This document shows, piece after piece, positions 1 through 5,535 of a DNA stretch of 5,535 bases. Origin of the DNA: an uncultured Rhodobiaceae bacterium. Lineage in GTDB: Bacteria > Pseudomonadota > Alphaproteobacteria > RS24. How positions within the stretch are numbered: position 1 is the stretch's first letter; every line of letters starts with the position of its first letter. The notes under the pieces are model-generated. The model saw only the letters and a list, made by a program, of their open reading frames with translations, was not told where the DNA came from and ran no database searches. Location: contig CAJWBV010000072.1 in NCBI GenBank assembly GCA_913020275.1, positions 1 to 5,535 of the forward strand, in the 5' to 3' direction. The position numbers and the translations under genes are program-made.

Positions 1-70
1 GAACCAAATCCAAGGCCGACCAATCCAGTAGGCTCGTTTGACAACGTTCAGAGCGCGCACGTTCTTTCCT
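1..70 (+). other. Probable upstream part of pyrH in a different reading frame
   Basis: Reading from base 1 gives an open frame that includes [11 protein letters not shown], ending near base 69. The downstream frame then continues as [15 protein letters not shown]. Joined, the two give [15 protein letters not shown], which resembles the [15 protein letters not shown] stretch expected in alphaproteobacterial PyrH. This indicates one extra base around 67-72. Bases 1 to about 30 match the expected PyrH sequence poorly in any frame. The simplest explanation is sequence error at the edge of a contig or read; a real pseudogene is less likely because pyrH is normally essential. Confidence 0.45.
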
Positions 71-481
71 GCTCCCACATCAGTTGAACATTCAGTTGAA
101 CCGTATATTCGCCGGCGCGCCATACGCCATATGGAAAAGGCCCGCGTGGTTATTTTTGCCGCGGGAACTGGCAACCCGTTTTTCACAACAGATACAGCCG
201 CTGCGTTGCGGGCAGCAGAAATGAGTTGTGATGCCTTGATGAAGGGCACAAATGTGGATGGCGTTTATTCGGCAGACCCGAAAACCGACCTGTCGGCAAA
301 GCGTTTTGACCGGCTGAGTTATATTGATGTTCTGACGAAAGATCTAAAGGTGATGGATGCTTCAGCGGTGTCGCTGTCGCGCGAAAACGGCATACCGATT
401 GTTGTTTTTTCAATCCAGACATCGGGCGGCTTTATGAATGTCTTGCGGGGCACTGGCAAAAGCACCGTTGTTCGTGATTAG
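38..481 (+). CDS. pyrH: UMP kinase (uridylate kinase), C-terminal part; 5' end outside window and apparently frameshifted
   Basis: UMP kinase phosphorylates UMP to UDP with ATP in the cytoplasm, in pyrimidine nucleotide synthesis; it belongs to the amino-acid kinase fold family and is normally a hexamer of about 240-residue subunits. The continuous family match runs from [14 protein letters not shown] (from about base 98) to the stop at 479-481, roughly 125 residues, or the C-terminal half. Visible motifs are [10 protein letters not shown] (164-193), part of the nucleotide-binding region, then [25 protein letters not shown] and [10 protein letters not shown], all characteristic of bacterial PyrH. 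This frame is closed upstream by a TAG at 29-31. The TTG at 38 is only the first possible start codon after that stop and is not the real start, because a complete PyrH needs about 100 more residues upstream. The missing part seems to continue in another frame before base 70. frr follows 24 bases downstream, the usual order. The identity is certain; whether the gene is intact is not. Confidence 0.93.
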   Translation: MTTFRARTFFPAPTSVEHSVEPYIRRRAIRHMEKARVVIFAAGTGNPFFTTDTAAALRAAEMSCDALMKGTNVDGVYSADPKTDLSAKRFDRLSYIDVLTKDLKVMDASAVSLSRENGIPIVVFSIQTSGGFMNVLRGTGKSTVVRD

Positions 482-505
482 ATTGACGGGCTTGGGGGAA
501 GAAAA

Positions 506-1060
506 ATGAGTATTGATCTAGATGACATAGAGCGCCGCATGGAAGGTGCCGTGGCCACGCTGAAAACCGACCTTGGAGGCTTGCGCACCGGGCGCGCCAG
601 CGCCAGCCTGCTGGAGCCGATTATGGTCGAGGCCTATGGCCAGCAAATGCCGATTGCGCAGGTGGGCACAATCTCGGTGCCGGAGCCGCGCATGCTGTCG
701 GTGCAGGTTTGGGATAAGGGGCAGGTGGCTCTGGTTGAAAAAGCCATTCGCGAGTCCGGATTGGGGCTGAACCCGATGGCGGATGGACAACTTGTCCGCA
801 TACCATTGCCCGAACTTAACGAAGAACGCCGCGAGGAACTGGTCAAGGTTGCCGGTCGCTATGCCGAGCAGGCGCGTGTCGCCGTGCGCAATGTGCGCCG
901 CGACGGGATGGATCAAATTAAAAAGAGCGAAAAAGACGGTGATATGTCGCAAGACGACGCCAAGCTGTTCTCCGATGAAGTGCAGGAAACCACCGACAGG
1001 TACGTCAAACTGATTGATGAAACACTTGAGGTCAAAGAAGGCGAGATCCGTCAGGTCTGA
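506..1060 (+). CDS. frr: Ribosome recycling factor
   Basis: RRF acts with EF-G in the cytoplasm to split post-termination 70S ribosomes so that subunits can be reused. The product is 184 residues, against 185 in E. coli, so it is complete. The start ATG lies 4 bases after a strong GGGGGAAG ribosome-binding site (494-501). The three-helix-bundle domain I is formed by residues 1 to about 30 and about 105-184; the small beta-rich domain II lies between. Family landmarks are LRTGRAS (26-32), the domain II core [17 protein letters not shown] (55-71), the [22 protein letters not shown] segment (88-109) and [10 protein letters not shown] (127-136). The last holds the conserved arginine pair, here R131/R132, in the region of the essential E. 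coli Arg132. The gene sits 24 bases after pyrH and 15 before uppS, the conserved order, and is probably co-transcribed with both. Nothing is missing or unusual. Confidence 0.98.
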   Translation: MSIDLDDIERRMEGAVATLKTDLGGLRTGRASASLLEPIMVEAYGQQMPIAQVGTISVPEPRMLSVQVWDKGQVALVEKAIRESGLGLNPMADGQLVRIPLPELNEERREELVKVAGRYAEQARVAVRNVRRDGMDQIKKSEKDGDMSQDDAKLFSDEVQETTDRYVKLIDETLEVKEGEIRQV

Positions 1061-1075
1061 CACGTCGAAGAAGAT

Positions 1076-1819
1076 ATGGAAACTGATGTCGACCCAATAG
1101 CGCCCGTATCGCACCTCGCCATTGTCATGGATGGAAATGGGCGCTGGGCACAGCAACGCAATCTGCCCCGCCAGGAAGGGCATGCGGCCGGGGTTGAAAC
1201 CGTGCGCCGAGCGGTTCGGTTTATTGCCGATGCCGGTATTGACTGTCTTACGCTGTTCTCATTTTCGACCGAAAACTGGCAGCGGCCATCAGGTGAAGTG
1301 AAGTTTCTGATGCGCCTGCTCAAGCATTACATTGAAGCCGATTTGGCTGAATTGCACAAAAATGATGTGCGCGTGAAAATTATCGGCAAACGGCAGGGCT
1401 TGGACGCGCAACTGGTCAAACTGATCGAGCATGCCGAGCAGGTAACCGCTGCAAACACACGCATGCGGTTGCAGATTGCTTTTAATTACGGTGCTCGCGA
1501 GGAAATCGCAGAAGCGGCGGCGCGCCTGGCGGTGCGGGTGGCGAAAGGCGAGCTTGATGCCGCCAATATCACGCCGGATCAGGTCGATGCCGAATTGTCG
1601 ACGCACGGGCTACCGGATCCGGATTTGGTTATTCGCACCAGCGGCGAAAATCGCCTGAGCAATTTCCTGCTATGGCAATGTGCGTATTCGGAGTTTTATT
1701 TTACAGATGTGTTGTGGCCGGATTTCGATGCCGCAAACCTACACGCCGCGCTACAAGCCTTTCACCGGCGCGAGCGACGGTTTGGCCGGGTTGAGCCCGC
1801 TTTGAGCAAAACAGACTGA
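1076..1819 (+). CDS. uppS: Undecaprenyl diphosphate synthase (cis-prenyltransferase)
   Basis: UppS adds eight isopentenyl units in cis to farnesyl diphosphate, making the C55 undecaprenyl diphosphate that carries peptidoglycan and other envelope glycan precursors. The enzyme is cytosolic and membrane-associated. The product has 247 residues (E. coli 253). Family motifs occur in order: HLAIVMDGNGRWA (13-25) with the catalytic Asp19, corresponding to E. coli Asp26; FSFSTENWQRP (61-71); FNYGAREEI (136-144); and RTSGENRLSNFLLWQ (187-201), which holds the diphosphate-binding Arg187, Arg193 and Ser195. FYFTDVLWPDF (207-217) closes the core. The start ATG follows a modest GAAGAAG site (1067-1073), leaving a short tail before the first motif, as in homologues. 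The gap to frr is 15 bases and to cdsA 8 bases, consistent with one operon. It uses the IPP whose synthesis involves Dxr, encoded two genes downstream. The gene appears intact. Confidence 0.98.
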   Translation: METDVDPIAPVSHLAIVMDGNGRWAQQRNLPRQEGHAAGVETVRRAVRFIADAGIDCLTLFSFSTENWQRPSGEVKFLMRLLKHYIEADLAELHKNDVRVKIIGKRQGLDAQLVKLIEHAEQVTAANTRMRLQIAFNYGAREEIAEAAARLAVRVAKGELDAANITPDQVDAELSTHGLPDPDLVIRTSGENRLSNFLLWQCAYSEFYFTDVLWPDFDAANLHAALQAFHRRERRFGRVEPALSKTD

Positions 1820-1827
1820 AGCGCGCC

Positions 1828-2679
1828 ATGGCCTTTTCCGAACGAGTGAGCAGATTGGGCGACGGCCTGCTGAGGCGCGTCTGGTCGGCGCTTGCCATTC
1901 TGCCATTGGTGCTTCTGGCGCTCTGGGCCGGTGGTGTGGCTCTGTTGGCGTTATTGGCACTTGCGGGCATTATCATGAGTTACGAATGGGTGAGATTGCT
2001 TGCCAGTACCCGACCGCGCAGAGATGGTTTTTTGTTGTCCAGCGCGCTGTTCACCCTGTTGCTGGTCGCTTATCTGGCTTCGCCCGGTGACGCATTGCGT
2101 CTGCTGTTGGTTTTAATGTTCACTCTGGGCGGCTTGTTTTGGTTGTTCCGCTGGCGCGTTACGCCGGTGGTCGGCGGTATGGCTTATCTGGGATGGCCGC
2201 TTCTGGCGATTGCGTATTTCCGCGACAGCGCTTCAGGCGGGTTCGTGCTTTTGTATATTTTTCTGACCGTCTGGGCAGTTGATATATTCGCCATGTTTTC
2301 AGGCAAATTATTCGGCGGGCCGCGCATGGCGCCGCGTATTTCACCCAATAAAACCTGGGCCGGCCTTATGGGCGCCGTGGTCGGTGCGAGCATTGTTGCG
2401 CTCATCACCTATTATTCTGCCAATGCGCTGGTTGCGCTGACGCTGACATTGCCTGTGATTTTGCTGCTGGGCGGCGTGCTAGCAGTCGTTTCGCAAGTGG
2501 GAGACCTGTTTGAGTCTGCTCTCAAACGCAAATATGACCTGAAAGATACCGGGTCGATTTTGCCCGGGCATGGCGGGGTGCTTGACCGCGTTGACGGGTT
2601 GATCGGCGCTTTGATTTTTCTGCATCTGGTTGTGCTTTTGCGCGGCCGGCCGCCGCTACAATCCATTTTGGTGTGGTGA
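1828..2679 (+). CDS. cdsA: Phosphatidate cytidylyltransferase (CDP-diacylglycerol synthase)
   Basis: CdsA condenses CTP with phosphatidic acid at the inner membrane to form CDP-diacylglycerol, the branch-point precursor of bacterial phospholipids. The 283-residue product is very hydrophobic, with about eight likely membrane segments (roughly residues 20-50 as two, then 68-84, 90-107, 113-130, 138-157, 178-223 as two, and 258-271). The family signature is complete at residues 230-256: S230, K233-R234, K239-D240, H248-G-G and D253-R-V-D256, a metal- and substrate-binding region. The upstream conserved block VWAVDIF (148-154) through APRISPNKTWAG (168-179) is also present. One small oddity is Met156, where homologues commonly have Tyr in a D..AY motif. 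The start ATG is 8 bases after the uppS stop and has no clear Shine-Dalgarno site, so translation is probably coupled to uppS. dxr begins 3 bases after the stop. The function is clear from the signature. Confidence 0.96.
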   Translation: MAFSERVSRLGDGLLRRVWSALAILPLVLLALWAGGVALLALLALAGIIMSYEWVRLLASTRPRRDGFLLSSALFTLLLVAYLASPGDALRLLLVLMFTLGGLFWLFRWRVTPVVGGMAYLGWPLLAIAYFRDSASGGFVLLYIFLTVWAVDIFAMFSGKLFGGPRMAPRISPNKTWAGLMGAVVGASIVALITYYSANALVALTLTLPVILLLGGVLAVVSQVGDLFESALKRKYDLKDTGSILPGHGGVLDRVDGLIGALIFLHLVVLLRGRPPLQSILVW

Positions 2680-2682
2680 TGC

Positions 2683-3849
2683 ATGCGTAAACTTTCGGTT
2701 TTTGGAGCCACGGGCACGATTGGAGACAACACGCTTGATCTGGTCGGCAGGCACCCCGACAAATTTGAGATTGAGGTGATGACGGCGCATGAAAATGTTG
2801 AAAAGCTGGCGGCTCTGGCGCGTGTTTATAAACCGTCGCTTGTGGTTGTGTCCGACCCTGAATGCCGGCCCAGCTTGGCTTCGGCACTTTCAGATCTGCC
2901 GATAAAAGTGGAGGCCGGCGCACAAGCCTTGGTCGATGCGGCCTGCGTGCCAGTCGATCTGGTGGTCATGGGCATTGTCGGTTTCGCCGCGCTGGGGCCG
3001 AGCCTTGCCGCCGTGCGCTATGCCGATGCCGTTGCGCTGGCGAACACAGAGTGTCTTGTTGTGTCCGGCGCGATGCTGATGGAGACAGCGGCGCGCTATG
3101 CAACGCGGCTCTTGCCAGTTGACAGTGAGCATAATGGCGTTTTTCAACTGCTGGACGGGCGCGACGGTGACACACCCTCAAAAATTGTCCTCACGGCATC
3201 CGGCGGTCCGTTTCGTGACATGAGCCTGGAAGACATGGCACAGGTAACGCCGGATATGGCCATAGCCCACCCCAATTGGACAATGGGCGCCAAAATTTCC
3301 GTCGACAGTGCGACCATGATGAATAAGGGGCTGGAGCTTATCGAGGCGCGTGTTCTTTTTGATGTTGTTCCGGAAATGCTTGATGTGGTCGTGCATCCGC
3401 AATCCATCGTGCATGCTTTGGTGCATTTTCGCGATGGCAGCGTTTTGGCGCATATGGCGACGCCGGACATGCGCGTGCCGCTGGCCTATTGCCTTGGGTT
3501 TCCCGAACGCATGGATCATGGCGGCACCGCGCTTGATCTTGCTTCCCTTGGTGCGTTGAATTTTGAGCCAATTGAGCGGTCGCGTTTTCCCTGTCTAGTT
3601 CATGCCGAACACGCCATGCATGCGGGCGGTATTTACCCGACCGTGCTTAACGCGGCGAATGAGGTTGCGGTTTCGGGATTTCTATCCGGTAAGTTCAAAT
3701 TTACCGATATTGCCGAGACGGTTGCCCACGCACTGGACGCGGAGGCCGAGCTCATCGCGCCCTTCGACCCGACAACGCTTGCTGGGCTTGAAGGCTGCGA
3801 CAAAAAAACCAGACATTTCTGCTCAGAATTGATAAAAGACATGTCATGA
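2683..3849 (+). CDS. dxr: 1-deoxy-D-xylulose 5-phosphate reductoisomerase, with an unusual Thr at a conserved Lys position
   Basis: Dxr converts 1-deoxy-D-xylulose 5-phosphate to 2-C-methyl-D-erythritol 4-phosphate with NADPH and a divalent metal, the committed step of the MEP isoprenoid pathway, in the cytosol. The 388-residue product is close to the E. coli length (398). The N-terminal Rossmann motif is GATGTIG (8-14). The metal ligands are Asp147, Glu149 (in PVDSEHN) and Glu218; substrate-binding residues are Ser148, Ser173, His196, Ser209, Asn214 and Lys215 in HPNWTMGAKISVDSATMMNKGLELIEA (196-222). The C-terminal helical domain includes LNAANEVAV (322-330). Against family knowledge the ANKE motif reads ANTE, so Thr122 replaces the Lys equivalent to E. 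coli Lys125. The preceding segment also differs: VMGIVG is one residue shorter than the usual VMAAIVG, and RYAD stands where R.GK is common. All other key residues are kept, so a working enzyme is likely if the sequence is right. The start is 3 bases after cdsA with only a weak ribosome-binding site, suggesting coupling. Confidence 0.96.
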   Translation: MRKLSVFGATGTIGDNTLDLVGRHPDKFEIEVMTAHENVEKLAALARVYKPSLVVVSDPECRPSLASALSDLPIKVEAGAQALVDAACVPVDLVVMGIVGFAALGPSLAAVRYADAVALANTECLVVSGAMLMETAARYATRLLPVDSEHNGVFQLLDGRDGDTPSKIVLTASGGPFRDMSLEDMAQVTPDMAIAHPNWTMGAKISVDSATMMNKGLELIEARVLFDVVPEMLDVVVHPQSIVHALVHFRDGSVLAHMATPDMRVPLAYCLGFPERMDHGGTALDLASLGALNFEPIERSRFPCLVHAEHAMHAGGIYPTVLNAANEVAVSGFLSGKFKFTDIAETVAHALDAEAELIAPFDPTTLAGLEGCDKKTRHFCSELIKDMS

Positions 3850-3939
3850 AACTGTAGTGGTTCCGTTAACGGTCGCACGGGTGGTTTTGGTCGGTAGTGT
3901 TTTTCGGAAACGCGTGCCTGTTTGAATTTGGGAGGTCCC
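3850..3939 (+). other. 90-base gap between dxr and rseP
   Basis: This is the longest gap in the window. It holds a perfect 10-base palindrome, ccgttaacgg (3863-3872), too short to be a convincing terminator and not followed by a T-run. The rseP ribosome-binding site lies at its end. I see no convincing -35/-10 pair. It may simply be leader sequence of a continuing operon, or it may hold a promoter of a type I cannot recognise. Confidence 0.3.
3930..3936 (+). promoter_or_regulatory. Ribosome-binding site that fixes the rseP start
   Basis: GGGAGGT is a strong Shine-Dalgarno match 3 bases before the ATG at 3940. The reading frame stays open upstream to a TTG at 3922, but starting there would place this site inside the coding sequence and would have no comparable site of its own. 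This supports the ATG as the true start. Confidence 0.75.
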
Positions 3940-5067
3940 ATGGAGGCGCTTGTCTCGCAGATATTTTCCGTCGGTTTCGGAGTTATTGTGCCGTTTATCT
4001 TTGTACTGACGATTGTCGTGTTCTTTCACGAACTCGGCCATTTTTATGTCGCCCGTCGGTGCGGTGTGACGGTTGAGGTGTTTTCCGTCGGTTTCGGTCG
4101 GCCGTTGGCAAGCTGGTATGACAAGCATGGCACGCAGTGGAAAATCGGATGGATGCCACTGGGTGGTTATGTGAAATTTCTTGGCGATGAAAATGCCGCC
4201 AGCGCGCCGGATATCGAAGCGATTGAAAAAATGGATTTGCAAACACGCAAAACCACATTGTTCGACAAACCTCTGGGTCAACGCGCCGCCGTGGTTGCCG
4301 CCGGACCGGTGGCGAATTTCATATTGGCAATCATTATTTTTGCGGGGCTTTATGCTGTGTTGGGCCAACGCGTCACTGACCCGGCGGTCGGTGCGGTCGT
4401 TGCCGACAGCGCAGCAGAGCGCGCCGGTTTTCAGCCTGGAGATCTCATTACCGCAATTGATGACACCAGAGTTGAAACCTTTGCCGAGGTGCGCCGCATC
4501 GTTACAGTAAATGCTGACACCGAGTTGATGTTTGAGATCAGGCGCGACGGTGAGCTGTTGGTTTTGCCGGCAACGCCCGACTGGTATTTGGAAACTGACA
4601 GGTTTGGCAATGAATTCCGGATTGGACGGCTGGGCGTTTCGGTGGGTCTTGATGAGGCCAATGCGCGCCATGTGCGCTATAATCCCGTCACCGCCGTGTG
4701 GATGGGGGTCAAGGAAAGCTATTTCATTGTCGAGCAGACCTTTACTGTTTTGGGGCGCATTATTACCGGGCGCGAAAGTGCTGAAAGTCTGGGCGGGCCC
4801 ATTCGCATTGCCCAGCTTTCCGGGCAAGCCGCCTCGCTGGGGCTGGTGGCACTCATCAATTTAACCGCTGTCCTTTCGGTCAGCATTGGGCTAATTAATC
4901 TGTTTCCGATTCCGATGCTGGACGGTGGCCATCTCATGTTTTACGCCTATGAGGCTGTTGCCGGAAAGCCCATGCCGGAAAAAGTGCAGGAGGTTGGGAT
5001 GCGCATCGGCCTTTCCCTTGTTCTTACTTTGTTTGTTTTTGTGACTTGGAATGACATTACCAGATGA
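3940..5067 (+). CDS. rseP: Site-2 zinc metalloprotease RseP (intramembrane protease, single PDZ)
   Basis: RseP is an inner-membrane S2P-type metalloprotease. In E. coli it cleaves the anti-sigma factor RseA within the membrane to release sigma-E, and it also removes remnant signal peptides. The substrates in this organism cannot be told from the window. The product is 375 residues. The first membrane segment (about 15-36) carries the zinc-binding HELGH (30-34) with catalytic Glu31. VFSVGFGRPL (47-56) and PLGGYVKFLGDE (73-84) follow, then a second membrane segment (about 124-141) and one PDZ domain (about 145-212, with AGFQPGDLITAID). The C-terminal membrane part has NLFPIPMLDGGH (320-331), whose Asp328 completes the zinc site, and a last segment at 354-369. 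E. coli RseP is about 450 residues with two PDZ domains; a shorter single-PDZ form is usual in alphaproteobacteria. bamA follows 69 bases later, a conserved pairing that fits an envelope-maintenance role. Confidence 0.96.
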   Translation: MEALVSQIFSVGFGVIVPFIFVLTIVVFFHELGHFYVARRCGVTVEVFSVGFGRPLASWYDKHGTQWKIGWMPLGGYVKFLGDENAASAPDIEAIEKMDLQTRKTTLFDKPLGQRAAVVAAGPVANFILAIIIFAGLYAVLGQRVTDPAVGAVVADSAAERAGFQPGDLITAIDDTRVETFAEVRRIVTVNADTELMFEIRRDGELLVLPATPDWYLETDRFGNEFRIGRLGVSVGLDEANARHVRYNPVTAVWMGVKESYFIVEQTFTVLGRIITGRESAESLGGPIRIAQLSGQAASLGLVALINLTAVLSVSIGLINLFPIPMLDGGHLMFYAYEAVAGKPMPEKVQEVGMRIGLSLVLTLFVFVTWNDITR

Positions 5068-5136
5068 ATGCTTCCGTAAATCACGTTACCGTAAGACCAA
5101 CCCCTTAATTCGAATTTAGATTTCAAAGGTATTATT
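5068..5136 (+). other. AT-rich 69-base leader between rseP and bamA
   Basis: By hand count about 35% GC, clearly lower than the coding sequence on either side. It contains ccgtaa twice (5074-5079 and 5089-5094) and a perfect 10-base palindrome aattcgaatt (5107-5116). Such a base composition is compatible with a bamA promoter or mRNA leader, but I see no clear -35/-10 pair at a sensible distance. No stem-loop with a T-run indicates termination after rseP. Confidence 0.3.
5125..5129 (+). promoter_or_regulatory. Ribosome-binding site of bamA
   Basis: AAAGG stands 7 bases before the ATG at 5137, a normal spacing. Together with the signal peptide that begins exactly at this ATG, it supports the chosen bamA start. 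Confidence 0.6.
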
Positions 5137-5535
5137 ATGCGCTTTCAGGGTTTTTGGCTTGCTCTCATCTGTGTTTTTGCGTGTGCGCTGAGCGTCGATG
5201 TTCGGGCACAGGAGGCGGAAGACAGCGCGACTTCAGAAGCCGAAATTATTCAATTCATCCGTGTCGAGGGCACCCAGCGCGTTGAAGAGGAAACGGTGCG
5301 CGCCTATATGGTCGTGCGCGAAGGCATGGTTGATGATGTTGATATGGTCGACCAATCGGTGAAGACATTGTTTGCCTCCGGCCTGTTTTCCGACGTCACC
5401 ATTCGGCGTAGTGAGGGTGGACTGGTCGTATCTGTGGTGGAGAACCCGATTGTCAATCGCGTCTCATTTGAAGGCAACGGCGCAATTAATGATGACACAC
5501 TGACGGAAGAAGCCGAATTGCGCCCGCGCCTAGTT
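5137..5535 (+). CDS. bamA: Outer membrane protein assembly factor BamA, N-terminal part (cut by window end)
   Basis: BamA is the central Omp85-family subunit of the BAM complex, which folds and inserts beta-barrel proteins into the outer membrane; periplasmic POTRA domains precede a C-terminal barrel. Only the first 133 codons are in the window and the frame is open to the last base; a whole protein would be around 750-800 residues. Residues 1-24 form a signal peptide: Arg2, a hydrophobic core (LALICVFACAL, 8-18) and a likely signal peptidase I site after VRA at 24. An acidic linker follows. POTRA1 spans about 38-104, with IRVEGTQRVEEETVRAYM and the LFASGLFSDVTI segment (78-89) typical of the fold. 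POTRA2 starts at IVNRVSFEGN (105-114). Location directly after rseP is the conserved arrangement. TamA and other Omp85 proteins share POTRA domains, but the context and POTRA1 sequence favour BamA. Confidence 0.93.
   Translation, partial: MRFQGFWLALICVFACALSVDVRAQEAEDSATSEAEIIQFIRVEGTQRVEEETVRAYMVVREGMVDDVDMVDQSVKTLFASGLFSDVTIRRSEGGLVVSVVENPIVNRVSFEGNGAINDDTLTEEAELRPRLV

Noticed and set aside
518..1183. Antisense open frame (221 codons) opposite frr and the start of uppS
   Set aside because: It overlaps two conserved genes, and its protein has no recognisable motif or start signal.
2679..2690. ATG overlapping the cdsA stop as a possible dxr start
   Set aside because: It is in a different frame and reaches a stop after three codons; the ATG at 2683 leads directly into the Rossmann motif.
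3922..3939. Upstream TTG as an alternative rseP start adding six residues
   Set aside because: The strong GGGAGGT site would fall inside the gene, and ATG at 3940 is better placed and is a stronger start codon.
3844..4827. Long antisense open frame (327 codons) opposite rseP
   Set aside because: It lies entirely across an unmistakable rseP gene and the dxr-rseP gap, its translation shows no recognisable domain, and long antisense frames are common in GC-rich coding DNA.
5064..5108. 14-codon frame starting with ATGA overlap at the rseP stop
   Set aside because: It is very short, has no recognisable content, and is most likely chance; a leader peptide cannot be supported.
5130..5135. tattat resembling a -10 promoter box before bamA
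   Set aside because: It lies between the ribosome-binding site and the start codon, so a transcript from it would lack the binding site; no -35 box is seen at the right distance.
1..5535. Search for an undescribed system, mobile element, CRISPR array, tRNA or rRNA
   Set aside because: Nearly every base belongs to well-known conserved genes in their usual order; no array of repeats, transposase, terminal inverted repeats or RNA-gene-like folding was seen.

Overview
The window is a stretch of bacterial chromosome carrying a conserved block of housekeeping and envelope genes, all on the + strand: pyrH (3' part) - frr - uppS - cdsA - dxr - rseP - bamA (5' part). This gene order is typical of Proteobacteria. 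Three traits point to Alphaproteobacteria: RseP is about 375 residues with a single PDZ domain, PyrH carries [14 protein letters not shown], and the GC content is moderate to high. The PyrH motif recalls Rhodospirillales-like or SAR116-like lineages, but this is only an impression from motifs; no genus can be assigned without a search.

Layout. Positions 1-481 hold the C-terminal part of UMP kinase. Its first ~70-100 bases do not read cleanly: the family sequence seems to switch frame near position 70, which could mean poor sequence at a contig edge or a real lesion. After a 24-base gap come frr (506-1060), uppS (1076-1819), cdsA (1828-2679) and dxr (2683-3849), with gaps of only 15, 8 and 3 bases, which suggests one transcript with translational coupling. 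A 90-base gap precedes rseP (3940-5067), and a 69-base AT-rich gap precedes bamA (5137 to the window end, cut after 133 codons). No stretch longer than 300 bases lacks a gene.

How the genes fit together. PyrH supplies UDP for nucleotide metabolism and Frr recycles ribosomes. Dxr makes MEP for isoprenoids, and UppS uses their C5 units to build the undecaprenyl carrier for peptidoglycan and other envelope glycans. CdsA makes CDP-diacylglycerol for phospholipids. RseP is an inner-membrane intramembrane protease linked to envelope stress signalling, and BamA inserts outer-membrane proteins. The block therefore joins translation and nucleotide supply to envelope construction.

I found no undescribed system, mobile element, CRISPR array, RNA gene or convincing promoter. 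The points most worth checking are a Lys-to-Thr change at a normally conserved active-site position of Dxr, the apparent frameshift at the 5' edge in pyrH, and an exact 17-base repeat inside rseP.
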